A stretch of DNA of 64,000 nt, from positions 1-64,000 of the forward strand of contig RDYN01000041.1 in NCBI GenBank assembly GCA_004293365.1, given 5' to 3'. The notes beneath the pieces were generated by a model. It searched no databases. It had not been told where the DNA came from and worked only from the letters and a program-made list of their open reading frames with translations. The translations under genes and the position numbers were made by a program. Shown piece by piece: positions 1-8,596 of the stretch. Origin of the DNA: Oscillatoriales cyanobacterium. Its GTDB lineage: Bacteria > Cyanobacteriota > Cyanobacteriia > Cyanobacteriales > Microcoleaceae. Numbering within the stretch: the first letter of the stretch is position 1; each line of letters starts with the position of its first letter.

Positions 1-96
1 AAAATCCAGCGCCGAACTCGAATTTGTCACCAGCGCCGACAATTACTCAAAATCCAGCGCCGAACTCGAATTTGTCACCAGCGCCGACAATTACTC
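1..96 (+). repeat. 48-bp in-frame tandem repeat
   Basis: Two identical 48-bp units (1-48 and 49-96) lie inside the CHAT gene and encode the 16-residue unit NPAPNSNLSPAPTITQ twice. A degenerate third unit may follow. More copies probably lie upstream of the window, since the first base already falls in a unit. A 48-bp unit keeps the reading frame, so copy number can change without killing the gene. Confidence 0.9.
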
Positions 97-1586
97 AAAT
101 TCTCCCTGCTCCCGCACCAATCAATCTCGCACCGATACCGACACCGGAACTCGCTCCGGCGCTCTCCAGCAACGGGCTTCCCAGCACAAATCCTTTATTT
201 TCTGCCAGCTTGCAACAGCAAAACCAGATATCTAGTTCATTGCAACAGCCTAATTCACGTCGCGAAACCTCGAATATTATTGACGTTTCCAGCTTGCCAG
301 TTAACCCCAGCGCCATTATTTTTCCGGTAGAAAACAGATTTACCAGGGAGTTTGTCGATTACCTGAATTTGCCACAAACAAATAAACGCGCCACCCTGGA
401 AGAGTCTCAAAAAATTCTTCGCAGCGTCGCACAAGCCACAGGTATCAAACCAGCTCTTGTATATATGAGCTTTGTACCCAATGGTTCTACATTCGATCGA
501 CCTTACAACAGTTCGTCGCTGTTGCGCGTAGAACAGCAAATTAAAAGCTCTGACGAACTCGAAGTAATGGTAATCGCCCCCGATAGCCCGCCCTTTCGCG
601 TGCGTATCGCTGGAACCTCTCGCGCCGAGGTAATGGAAACTATTCGGAAATTTCGCAACGAACTGACTAATCCGGTAAAACGCAATACTAAAACTTATTT
701 ACCCTTGGCTCAGCAGCTTTACCAGTGGATGATAGCGCCGATCGAGGCAGAGTTACAAGCCAAAGGTATTCAGAATTTATCTTTTATTGCGGATATGGGG
801 TTGCGATCGATACCGATGGCGGCGCTGCATGACGGGAAAGGCTTTCTGATAGAGCGTTACAGCGTCGGTTCAATGCCGAGTCTGAGTTTGACAGATACCA
901 GCACCACTAAGTTGCCAAATACGCAAGTTCTGGCAATGGGGGCATCACAATTTCCCGATATGAGTCCTTTACCTGCGGTGGAAATAGAAGTATCGACAAT
1001 TATCCCGCAGGAGTCGCCCGGTAAGTCTTTCTTGAACCAAGCTTTCACTCTGGCAAATTTGAAATCGCAGCGCCAGCAGTACCCTTTTGGGAGAATTCAC
1101 TTGGCTACTCACGCCGAATTTCGATCGGGAAACCCCAGCGAATCCTTTATTCAGTTGTGGGATACTAAATTGCGTTTGAATCAGTTGCGGGACATGGGAT
1201 GGGGCAGTCCGCAGGTTGATATGTTGGTTTTGAGTGCTTGCAGGACTGCTGTGGGCGATCGAGAGGCGGAGTTGGGTTTTGGCGGTTTAGCCGTGCAAGC
1301 AGGGGTTAAATCGGCTCTAGCGACTCTTTGGTATGTCAGCGACGAGGGCAGTTTGGGATTGATGGCGGACTTTTACGGCCAGTTGAGAAGTGCTCCGATG
1401 AAGGCTGAGGCCTTGCGGCAAGCGCAATTAGAGATGTTGCGCCAAGAGGTTCGCATTGAAGGGGGGATATTGCGGACTTCTGTGGGTAACGTGCAGCTAC
1501 CTCCGTCCATGGCAAAGACGGGGACTCGGAATTTTTCTCATCCCTACTATTGGGCGGCTTTTAGAATGATTGGCAATCCTTGGTAA
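1..1586 (+). CDS. CHAT-domain (caspase-like) protein, 5' end outside window
   Basis: The frame is already open at base 3, so the true start lies upstream; about 527 codons are visible. The first ~65 residues are a Pro/Ala/Thr-rich low-complexity linker that begins with a 16-residue in-frame repeat. The C-terminal half is a CHAT domain, a caspase-like peptidase fold. Counting from the TTG at base 24, the probable catalytic His is 363 in ATHAEF and the Cys is 406 in LSACRTA. Both are followed by typical CHAT blocks (GFGGLAVQAGVKSALATLW, then YYWAAFRMIG near the end). CHAT proteins of cyanobacteria are often fused to TPR or haemagglutinin-like regions, but what precedes the linker here cannot be seen. 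The next gene on this strand is an NLR-like NTPase 635 bp away, too far for a clear operon. The family assignment is firm; the substrate is unknown. Confidence 0.88.
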   Translation, partial: NPAPNSNLSPAPTITQNPAPNSNLSPAPTITQILPAPAPINLAPIPTPELAPALSSNGLPSTNPLFSASLQQQNQISSSLQQPNSRRETSNIIDVSSLPVNPSAIIFPVENRFTREFVDYLNLPQTNKRATLEESQKILRSVAQATGIKPALVYMSFVPNGSTFDRPYNSSSLLRVEQQIKSSDELEVMVIAPDSPPFRVRIAGTSRAEVMETIRKFRNELTNPVKRNTKTYLPLAQQLYQWMIAPIEAELQAKGIQNLSFIADMGLRSIPMAALHDGKGFLIERYSVGSMPSLSLTDTSTTKLPNTQVLAMGASQFPDMSPLPAVEIEVSTIIPQESPGKSFLNQAFTLANLKSQRQQYPFGRIHLATHAEFRSGNPSESFIQLWDTKLRLNQLRDMGWGSPQVDMLVLSACRTAVGDREAELGFGGLAVQAGVKSALATLWYVSDEGSLGLMADFYGQLRSAPMKAEALRQAQLEMLRQEVRIEGGILRTSVGNVQLPPSMAKTGTRNFSHPYYWAAFRMIGNPW

Positions 1587-1597
1587 TCAGATTTGTT

Positions 1598-1879
1598 TTA
1601 TAGGTACGTAGTTGGGCCCCGGCCCTCATTATCTGCACGTCTAAAGAGCAATAATGATTGGCAATCAGAGACGAATGTTACATTAGCAGCTTGAACTGGC
1701 GGTGCTAACAGGATCAGCAGAGTGCCGATCGCAATTCCCGCAGCGGATGTTTTGGGCGATCGGGTGGTTTTGGCGATCGGTTTTGCGGATTCGGGAGTGC
1801 GATCGCTTGGTAATAGATCTACTTTGAAATGTTGAAATTTGTGACAAATCATAATAATTCCTCCATTCGACCTCTCCAC
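1598..1879 (-). pseudogene. Small ORF with signal-peptide-like segment, probable gene remnant
   Basis: This 93-codon reading frame opposes the CHAT gene. Its middle holds a convincing export signal: a basic stretch (KTTRSPKT), then a hydrophobic run (AAGIAIGTLLILLA) and a PVQA-A cleavage site. Only about 30 residues follow. The last of these are encoded by a dispersed repeat (GGTACGTAGTTG type at 1603-1650), which suggests that the original gene was truncated by repeat insertion. An ATG at 1852 is an alternative start. I do not recognise the family. It may be untranslated. Confidence 0.3.
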
Positions 1880-2221
1880 AAATTGTTACAAAACAGTGGT
1901 TTGGTCTAAACTGAATGTTTAAATTAGGTCGATGTCCAATATACTTGACATCCTGAGAATCAACTAAGCTGTTCGACATTCAAACTGCACTATTTGTGCC
2001 TCAGACCCCATGCTGTAAAGGGTTCAAGCAATAAATTTAAATGACTAACAGCTTATGATTATTTAACAACACATAACATTCCGCATAATTTCGTAAGGTG
2101 AAGGTCGTTATGGTCAATCCCAAATCCCAAATACCAAATCCCAAATCGAAAGGACATCTTTAATCCCCAACCACCAAAAAAATTGTTATAGTAGACAACA
2201 AGCTTCTCTAGATAAACTCTT
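1880..2221. other. Intergenic region with short heptamer tract
   Basis: No gene is apparent. Around 2116-2149 there is a degenerate tandem tract of TCCCAAA/TACCAAA heptamers, a kind of short tandem repeat common in filamentous cyanobacteria. It lies about 75 bp upstream of the next ATG. The promoter of the NTPase operon should be in this stretch, but I see no consensus boxes. Confidence 0.4.
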
Positions 2222-4201
2222 ATGCCGTGTGCTGTTATCCTGACTGCTCTCTCAGTTGAATACCTTGCCGTTCGTGTCTATCTGTCCGATCTTCAGGAAG
2301 AGATTCATCCCCAGGGGACGATTTATGAGCGGGGGAAGTTCGCTCAGTCTCAAGGTGTGTGGGATGTGGGTATCGTCGAAATTGGAGCCGGCAATCCCGG
2401 TGCAGCAATGGAGGCAGAAAGAGCGATCGCTCATTTCAATCCTGATGTTATCCTCTTTCTCGGAGTAGCTGGGGGAATGAAAGAGAAAGATGTAGCCCTT
2501 GGTGATGTTGTCGCATCTACTAAAGTTTACGGGTACGAGTCAGGGAAAACAGAACAGACTTTCAAGCCTCGACCTGAAATTGGCTTGTCTGCTTATAGTC
2601 TAGAGCAACGAGCCAGAGCCGAAGCCAGAAGTGGTGACTGGCTGAAAAGACTATCCGTTTGTGAGCCGATCCCTCGCGTCTTTCTTGCGCCAATTGCAGC
2701 GGGTCAGAAGGTGATTGCTTCCACGAAATCGGAGGTTTTTCAATTTCTGCGATCGAACTATGGGGATGCAGTTGCTGTTGAAATGGAAGGATTTGGTTTC
2801 CTGGAGGCAGCGCGTGCCAATCAGCAGGTGTCTGCGATGGTTATTCGGGGAATTTCTGATTTGATTGATAATAAGACTGAGGTAGATAAGATAGGGTATC
2901 AAGAAATTGCTGCTCGTCACGCTAGTGCTTTTGCATTCGAGATTTTGGCAAAGTTTAAATCAGCACCTCCGCTTGTTCGTAAACAAGTTGTTCCAGAGAC
3001 TTCCCCATCGAATTCTCGCAACTTCTTTGCATTTGATGATGCCTGGGTGGGGCGGTCAAAGCTGCTCAGGGATTTAAGCTATCGAATTCAGGAATCCTGT
3101 CGTCTACTCATGCTGGTAGGGATTACTGGCATTGGCAAAACCGCATTAGGTGAACGGCTTGCGGTAGAGTTGGCAGATTGGTTTGATAACGATTGGACTC
3201 GGTTTCATCAGGAAAACTTTGAGGATGAGCAGCAATCCTCAGATTTTGCCAGTGTTGCTGCACGCTGGCTGGAGAAGTGGGGTGAATCGATTACCACTGA
3301 AGACCGCAAAGACCCTCAGCGACTGCTGTATCGATTGGTTCGCCATCTCTGCGAGAATCGCTATCTGGTGCTGATGGATTCACTGGAGAACATTTTACAG
3401 GGCAACGGGGAACAGGGCTGGAATGACTTTCAAGATGAATGGTGGCTCAAGTTCTTTGATAGTTATTTGAAAGCACAACTCTGTCAAACCTGCATTATTC
3501 TGACTTCTCAAGACCTACCTCGACAAATTGAAGCCATCGGTACGAAATCTAGAAACTTCAAGTATTGCCAACTTTTAAAAGGTTTGGAGCAACCAGAACA
3601 GATGGCTTTGTTTGAAAAAACGCAACTAGATATAAACCCCACTTCGGCAGGAACACTCTACTTGGAACGAATTGGAACTGCCTATGAGGGACACCCTCTG
3701 GCACTGCGGGTGATTGCTGGAGAAATCAAGAATAAGCCGTTTGAAGGCAATGTTGTTGCGTACTGGAACAAATACGGAAATGAGGTTGAGGAAGTTGAAA
3801 AGGCGATCGCGGAATCTCTAGAAGGAAAGTCTAGTGGAGCCAAGGATAAGTGGCAACTCGATCAGTTTACGAAGACGCTGCGGAGAAAGGTGCGTTCGCG
3901 CTTTAACAAAGACTTTGCTCGTCTACGGAACGATGCAAAATGGGCGTACATTTTACTCTGTGAATCATCTGTCTACCGATGCCCTGTTCCAGAGGATTTT
4001 TGGTTGAGCCACCTAAAGGATTGGGATCGAAACGAAGAAGAGCAAAAAGCAGCGTTGGATACGTTACGAGAGCGATACCTTGTTGAGGAAATAGTTCAAA
4101 ACAACCAGCACTTGTTAAGACAACATAATTTGATTCGCAGCGTATCTCTGGAACATCTGAGCCAAATGGATTATGAGATAAATGGAGTAGCCGATGAGTG
4201 A
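2222..4201 (+). CDS. Nucleosidase-NB-ARC NTPase fusion (NLR-like sensor, module A)
   Basis: The 659-residue protein has three parts. Residues 1-245 are a nucleoside phosphorylase/MTAN-fold domain: it opens with AVILTALSVEYLAV, and keeps the ribose-binding EMEG (187-190) and the catalytic-type Asp in ISD (D213). Residues ~275-560 are a STAND/NB-ARC NTPase with Walker A GITGIGKT (300-307), Walker B RYLVLMDS (D386), an ILTSQD sensor strand and a GHPLAL motif. Residues ~560-659 look like the winged-helix end of such NTPases. The stop overlaps the next gene by 8 bp, so the two are probably co-translated. Nucleosidase-STAND fusions belong to NTPase-centred conflict systems related in architecture to NLR immune receptors; activity on a particular nucleoside is inferred. 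A close paralogue of the NTPase part lies at 35651-37045 with an HTH instead of the nucleosidase. The ATG has only a weak ribosome site. Confidence 0.9.
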   Translation: MPCAVILTALSVEYLAVRVYLSDLQEEIHPQGTIYERGKFAQSQGVWDVGIVEIGAGNPGAAMEAERAIAHFNPDVILFLGVAGGMKEKDVALGDVVASTKVYGYESGKTEQTFKPRPEIGLSAYSLEQRARAEARSGDWLKRLSVCEPIPRVFLAPIAAGQKVIASTKSEVFQFLRSNYGDAVAVEMEGFGFLEAARANQQVSAMVIRGISDLIDNKTEVDKIGYQEIAARHASAFAFEILAKFKSAPPLVRKQVVPETSPSNSRNFFAFDDAWVGRSKLLRDLSYRIQESCRLLMLVGITGIGKTALGERLAVELADWFDNDWTRFHQENFEDEQQSSDFASVAARWLEKWGESITTEDRKDPQRLLYRLVRHLCENRYLVLMDSLENILQGNGEQGWNDFQDEWWLKFFDSYLKAQLCQTCIILTSQDLPRQIEAIGTKSRNFKYCQLLKGLEQPEQMALFEKTQLDINPTSAGTLYLERIGTAYEGHPLALRVIAGEIKNKPFEGNVVAYWNKYGNEVEEVEKAIAESLEGKSSGAKDKWQLDQFTKTLRRKVRSRFNKDFARLRNDAKWAYILLCESSVYRCPVPEDFWLSHLKDWDRNEEEQKAALDTLRERYLVEEIVQNNQHLLRQHNLIRSVSLEHLSQMDYEINGVADE

Positions 4202-6296
4202 GATTACACCTCCCGGTCAGTATATTCTCGATCAACTCAACCTTGACTCATCTAGCTTGAAGTCGGTAAAACCAAGAGATAACCGTTCACAGTATCGAGC
4301 TGCTATTAACTGGCTTAGTAGTTATCAGCCACAACTAGATGAATCAAAACCACAACAAGTTCGATGTCTTCTAGAAGCCTTTCATCATCTTTGCGAAGTC
4401 AAAGATTTAGATAGGGTTGCTCAACTTTTTTCTATTCAAATATTTCCTTATGTCAATGAAGATCTATATAATCAACTATATATTTGGGGACAATATGATG
4501 AATTGTCTGGAATCACCATGAGATTAATGGAACTTTTAGAGCTAAGCTCAGAAACAGATAAACAAGTTTGCAATCTAAAAGTAATCTGCTTAAAAAATTT
4601 AGCATTAGTCGAGTTTGTTCGCGGTAATTGCAATGCTTCTATTGATTATTATACTCAGCAGTTAAAAACATCAATACAGATTGAAGATTTGCACGGAAAA
4701 GCTTCTGCCTTAATTGGTTTAGGGCATAACTCAAAAATTTTAGGACAGTACCCAGAAGCAAATACCTATTATCTTTCTGCTCAAGATATTGGATCAAAAC
4801 TATCATATCCAAAATTGGTCATGTCTGCAAAATCAGGATTGGGAAGTATACAGATTCACATGGGACAGTATGAGCTAGCAATCCCGTATTTTCAGGAGCA
4901 GTTGAAAATAGCAAAAGAGATATCTGATAACTTAGGAAAAATACAAGCTCTTGCCGATCTTGGCAATGTTTATTCCCTGATAGGAGATCATGAAGCAGCA
5001 GTAGAAAGCCATTTAATCGCTCTTAAAATTACCCATTTAATTGAAAATCCAGAGGGTGAGGCTAAGATGCTTTTACATTTAGGATTTACTTTCTATATTC
5101 AACAGGAATATCGCGCAGCTATTTCTTTCTATAAGCAGTCTCTCACTATTTCTCGTTCAATCGGACTTTTGCTAGAGGAAGCAGAAGCTTTAGCACGTGT
5201 GGGAGTGTTGGAGAGAAAATTAGATGATTCACGAGGTACAAAAGAGTCATCTTTGGATAAGCTTCATCAAGCTTTATATCTATTTAAAAAAGTAGGTAGT
5301 CGTTCAGATGAGGCGCGAGTCTTAAAAGAAATGGCAGAGGTATACGACGAATCGAGAGACAAAAAGCTAGCCATTAAAGCTTGTAAAGAAGCTCTGGAGA
5401 TTGCACGTGAACTAAAACTTCCTATACAAGAGGATTGTCTAAAACTAGCAATAAAAATTGATGTTGAAAAAAATGTTGAAAAACTATCTAAAACTAGAAT
5501 GTTTAGAGAAATTGACTTAAAGGAATTCGATTGGCTCAAAGATGAAATTGATATTGTCCTTATTACTGCTACTAACATAGAGCTTAACGCGGTCTTGGAT
5601 AATTTAAAGCCATATCCAACTAAAAAAAATATTTTCAAGATATTTGAGGGGCCCGAAACTTACTATTTAGGTAAATTTGCCGCGTTTAAAGCAGTTGTTA
5701 CAAAATGTCGAATTGGATCAATCGGTGAAGGATCGGTTATTTTGGCGACTGAGCAAGCGCAACGTATATGGAAGCCGAGAGCTATTATTATGGTAGGCAT
5801 TGCTTTTGGTAAAGATTCACAAAAGCAAAAGATAGGCGATGTGCTAGTTGCTTCACAAATTATTTCATACGAACCACAGCGTCTTGGTGAGCCTGTTCAA
5901 AACCGGGGTAGTATCCCACCCAGTAATACAACGCTGCTCAACCGATTCGAGAATGTTCATAATTGGGAGTTTTTTGGTATTGATGGATCTCCTTGCGATC
6001 TTCGAGTTGGACCTATTCTGTCAGGTGAAAAGCTGATTAATGATCGAGAATTCAAATCGGCTCTGTTCCAACAATTTCCACAAGCTGTAGGTGGTGAAAT
6101 GGAGGGTTCTGGTCTATGTGCAGCATCAGGGCGAGTTGGCGTTCCGTGGATTTTAGTAAAGTCTATCTCTGATTGGGCAGATGGTCAAAAAAATGAGGAG
6201 TACCAACAATTAGCTGCTGCTGCTGCCGTTTCACTGGTTCATAAGGTACTTTTGCAGAGGACAGTTCTTAACTCCATTAGAAAAGTATCTCAATAA
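4194..6296 (+). CDS. TPR protein with C-terminal nucleosidase domain (module A partner)
   Basis: This 700-residue protein starts inside the end of the NTPase gene (8-bp overlap). Residues 1-~100 form a conserved lead-in (PPGQYILDQL, LEAFHHLCEV) that matches the start of the TPR protein at 37066. Residues ~130-430 are tetratricopeptide repeats of about 40 residues (for example ALIGLGHNSKILGQYPEA). Residues ~450-700 are a second nucleoside phosphorylase-fold domain: it opens DIVLITATNIELNAV and keeps EMEG (635-638) and ISDW with D660. Both proteins of the operon thus carry a nucleosidase-like domain with intact signature residues. The likely role is ligand sensing through the TPRs and effector action through the nucleosidase, partnered with the upstream NTPase; this is inference. 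Base composition is more A+T-rich than the neighbours, in keeping with acquired DNA. Confidence 0.88.
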   Translation: MSEITPPGQYILDQLNLDSSSLKSVKPRDNRSQYRAAINWLSSYQPQLDESKPQQVRCLLEAFHHLCEVKDLDRVAQLFSIQIFPYVNEDLYNQLYIWGQYDELSGITMRLMELLELSSETDKQVCNLKVICLKNLALVEFVRGNCNASIDYYTQQLKTSIQIEDLHGKASALIGLGHNSKILGQYPEANTYYLSAQDIGSKLSYPKLVMSAKSGLGSIQIHMGQYELAIPYFQEQLKIAKEISDNLGKIQALADLGNVYSLIGDHEAAVESHLIALKITHLIENPEGEAKMLLHLGFTFYIQQEYRAAISFYKQSLTISRSIGLLLEEAEALARVGVLERKLDDSRGTKESSLDKLHQALYLFKKVGSRSDEARVLKEMAEVYDESRDKKLAIKACKEALEIARELKLPIQEDCLKLAIKIDVEKNVEKLSKTRMFREIDLKEFDWLKDEIDIVLITATNIELNAVLDNLKPYPTKKNIFKIFEGPETYYLGKFAAFKAVVTKCRIGSIGEGSVILATEQAQRIWKPRAIIMVGIAFGKDSQKQKIGDVLVASQIISYEPQRLGEPVQNRGSIPPSNTTLLNRFENVHNWEFFGIDGSPCDLRVGPILSGEKLINDREFKSALFQQFPQAVGGEMEGSGLCAASGRVGVPWILVKSISDWADGQKNEEYQQLAAAAAVSLVHKVLLQRTVLNSIRKVSQ

Positions 6297-6371
6297 ATTC
6301 AAATCAATTGCTACAGAATTAGGCATTCCCTTAGCTAAGGTTCTGACAGCCTGATCCAAGCGAGAGTTAAC

Positions 6372-6476
6372 ATGAAATTAGAACAAATCCGCCCTTCAGA
6401 TGACGTAGCTCCTGGCTATGTGTCTGTCATCGAGTTCGGCACTCCCAAAGCACGGATCGTCAAAAAATGCAGATAG
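6372..6476 (+). CDS. Hypothetical 34-residue protein
   Basis: An ATG with a GAGAG ribosome site six bases upstream opens a 34-codon frame (begins MKLEQIRPSDDVAPGYVSV). It overlaps the next gene's ATG by 10 bp. The overlap and the ribosome site favour a real small gene translated together with the following one. It could equally be the surviving N-terminus of a longer protein. No family is recognised. Confidence 0.45.
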   Translation: MKLEQIRPSDDVAPGYVSVIEFGTPKARIVKKCR

Positions 6477-6781
6477 TAGAAGCCCTTCACCACGAAGCAA
6501 TGAAACTGGTCGATCGAGCCATTCTCGCCCGTCAGCGCGGCGATATCGACCAAGTGACTGCACTCACCAGAGCGGTCTTTGCCAAAGAACGCGCCGCAGC
6601 GGATTTAGTCGCAAACGAATGGGATTTTGAGCCGACTCGTTCTGTACTGCATCGGAGCGCCGCTGTACTTGCAATTGAGTGTGCCCAACTCCGGGAAGCA
6701 GAACGGTTGATTGGACGTGCTCTGGCAGGCAATCCTCCCGCCGACATTGCTGATGAACTGCGCGACTTGCTGATAGAATAA
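6467..6781 (+). CDS. Conserved hypothetical alpha-helical protein
   Basis: The 104-residue product looks fully helical and hydrophilic, with a TPR-like pattern of paired helices (LVDRAILARQRGDIDQVTALTR, split by a turn, then VLHRSAAVLAIECAQLREAERLI). It ends with NPPADIADELRDLL. Proteins of this shape recur as small cyanobacterial hypotheticals. The start ATG sits inside the 3' end of the 34-codon gene. No catalytic motif is visible and no function can be assigned; a scaffold or interaction role would fit the helix pairs. Confidence 0.7.
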   Translation: MQIVEALHHEAMKLVDRAILARQRGDIDQVTALTRAVFAKERAAADLVANEWDFEPTRSVLHRSAAVLAIECAQLREAERLIGRALAGNPPADIADELRDLLIE

Positions 6782-6920
6782 ATTTACTCCCAGCGCCAAG
6801 CGATCGGAGCTTAATCTGCTACATAAAATTTTTCTAAACCTATCCATAGTTAACTATAGAATTGATTTAACTTCCCCTCATTCAGGCATAATGTCTGGAA
6901 ACCCGCATTTCCGATAACGA

Positions 6921-7166
6921 ATGCCCACCATCCTTAGAAAAAATGGCTTCAGAGTCGTGATTTACTTTGACGACCATCTCCCAGCTCACGTTCATGTCAT
7001 GAATGCCGACAGTGAAGTTAAAATCGATCTAGGCAGTTCAGCAAATCCCCCGCAAATTATTCAATTAAACGGTAAGCGAGGCGATGCTGTCAAAGCACTA
7101 GAACTGGTGACTGCTCATCAAAACGAGCTATTAGAAGCATGGAGACAAATTCATGGAGAAATTTGA
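6921..7166 (+). CDS. DUF4160 family protein
   Basis: This 81-residue protein carries the DUF4160 signature: MPTILRKNGFRVVIYFDDH at the start, then PAHVHV and a short beta strand KIDLG. The family has members of about 80-90 residues. It is typically encoded next to a DUF2442 gene, as here, with the two frames overlapping by 14 bp. The pair behaves genomically like a toxin-antitoxin or similar two-gene unit; which partner is toxic cannot be read from sequence. An A+T-rich stretch at 6820-6900 probably contains the promoter. Confidence 0.82.
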   Translation: MPTILRKNGFRVVIYFDDHLPAHVHVMNADSEVKIDLGSSANPPQIIQLNGKRGDAVKALELVTAHQNELLEAWRQIHGEI

Positions 7167-7512
7167 ATTCACAGAAGCAGCACTTAAAGAACAACTCGAT
7201 CGCGCCGAAGCTGCCGCCATCCTTGCCAATACCACCGAACCCCGCGCCCGTTCAGCCTGCTACGATCGCACCTCCGGCAATATCGTCATTCACCTCAAAG
7301 ATGGTTCCACCTTCATGTTCCCCCATCACCTGGGACAAGGACTAGCCAACGCCACCCCAGATGACCTCGCCGCCGTCGAAGTTACCCCATCCGGTATAGG
7401 CTTACATTGGGAAACCCTCGATGTCGATTTAACTGTCCCATCCCTCCTCCGAGGCATTTACGGCACTAAAACCTGGATGGAACAACTCCACCAGCAACAA
7501 ATTGTTGCCTAG
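7153..7512 (+). CDS. DUF2442 family protein
   Basis: This 119-residue protein contains the DUF2442 core: a basic/acidic N-terminal helix (EAALKEQLDRAEAAAI), the strand pair NIVIHLKDGSTFMFP, and VEVTPSGIGLHWETLDVDLTVPSLLRGIYG towards the end (given here as family landmarks). Its ATG lies inside the DUF4160 gene, so the two should be translated as one unit. Proteins with this fold often act as the DNA-binding or neutralising member of paired systems; that role is inferred. Codon use is like the chromosomal genes nearby. Confidence 0.82.
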   Translation: MEKFEFTEAALKEQLDRAEAAAILANTTEPRARSACYDRTSGNIVIHLKDGSTFMFPHHLGQGLANATPDDLAAVEVTPSGIGLHWETLDVDLTVPSLLRGIYGTKTWMEQLHQQQIVA

Positions 7513-7559
7513 CCCGGTTTCCGTCAAAGCACGAATCATTGATCTTAACCGAACACAAA

Positions 7560-8108
7560 ATGACTGAAGACCCCATCCTGAAAATCTGGCTGCTAGAATA
7601 CGACAAACTCAAAGCCGAGCAAACCCAGCGGATTGGCTTCCGAGATAACCTCCTCTACGTTACCTTGGGTTTGTTCGGTACGATCGTGTCCTTTGCTGTT
7701 TCCAACTCCGCCAACTACTACGCTTTTCTACTCCTCCCCTGGGCTTCCTTGATTCTCGGCTGGACGTACCTAATAAACGATGAAAAGATAAGTGCGATCG
7801 GGCGATATATTCGGCTCACCTTAGTCGAAAAGGTCAAAGAAAAGACCGGACACGCAGATGTAGAATCTCTATTTGGCTGGGAAATTGCCCACCGGAGCGA
7901 TCGTAGACGATCGCGCCGCAAGATCGAGCAACTGATTGTTGATGAAATTACCTTCGTCGTGTCAGGAATTATTGCCTTAATTTCCTTCTGGGTTTTAGTA
8001 CCGGGCGCGGCTTTAGCAATCCATATTTTGGGTGGGGTTGAACTAATCCTGCTCCTGATCTTGGGTTGGGAAATTATCGTGTATGCCGACTTGGCAAAGG
8101 GGCGATAA
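7560..8108 (+). CDS. Membrane protein of unknown function
   Basis: I chose the ATG at 7560 over the TTG at 7539, giving 182 residues (MTEDPILKIWLLEYDKLK). An amphipathic N-terminal helix is followed by four likely membrane segments in two pairs: LLYVTLGLFGTIVSFAV and YAFLLLPWASLILGW, then FVVSGIIALISFWVLV and GGVELILLLILGWEIIV. A basic cytoplasmic loop (HRSDRRRSRRKIEQ) separates the pairs. The layout resembles small membrane proteins of unknown function found beside conflict genes, but I cannot name a family. It follows the DUF2442 gene by 47 bp on the same strand. Confidence 0.7.
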   Translation: MTEDPILKIWLLEYDKLKAEQTQRIGFRDNLLYVTLGLFGTIVSFAVSNSANYYAFLLLPWASLILGWTYLINDEKISAIGRYIRLTLVEKVKEKTGHADVESLFGWEIAHRSDRRRSRRKIEQLIVDEITFVVSGIIALISFWVLVPGAALAIHILGGVELILLLILGWEIIVYADLAKGR

Positions 8109-8596
8109 ATCGATATATTTGCGAGCGATCAAATTCCGAATTTGAGCCAAAAAAGCAGATATTTTAATTTAAAAATTGACCGATTTTTTCCACTTTTATT
8201 AAAACAAAAGGGACAGCTTTGTGGCTTAATTTTGGTTGAATATTGAAAATATTTGACGGTACTTGTTGTCAATATATTTCGGGTTTTTTCTTTGACAATA
8301 TTAAGGACTGAATGGGAACTTATGTTCCAAAAATTGTTAAATATGACGCTTGTGGATTTCAGTCTGAAGTTGAAACTAACGATCCGAGACATTTCCCTCA
8401 TTCCTGGACGCACTGGTGGCCAGAAACCGGGTTTTTTTATGAAAATTCTTCGCTGTAATCCACAAATTAAGTAAAAAACCCGGTTTCTTCGATCGTGGTG
8501 CGTCCAAGGCTGTCCCTACCTCAGTATCCTCGGTAACAGCGAATGTTTCGCTTACAATACAGTATGTAGCATCTCACCAAAAAGAGCGATCGAACT
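8109..8596. other. Intergenic region with one hairpin element
   Basis: No gene is seen. It holds an A+T-rich stretch (8140-8400) and the 100-bp dispersed element at 8406-8505. The leuC-like gene's promoter probably lies in 8506-8596; TACAAT at about 8556 is a possible -10 box. Confidence 0.4.
8406..8505. repeat. GAAACCGGG-type palindromic element, copy 1
   Basis: The 100-bp element has perfect 8-bp terminal inverted repeats (GGACGCAC at the left, GTGCGTCC at the right). It also has an internal inverted pair, AGAAACCGGGTTTTTT and AAAAAACCCGGTTTCT. Related copies are at 20106-20198 and 44297-44403, with partial copies at 25936-26090 and 12255-12320. It looks like a small non-autonomous mobile or REP-like repeat. 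The hairpin with T-run could also act as a terminator. Confidence 0.8.
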
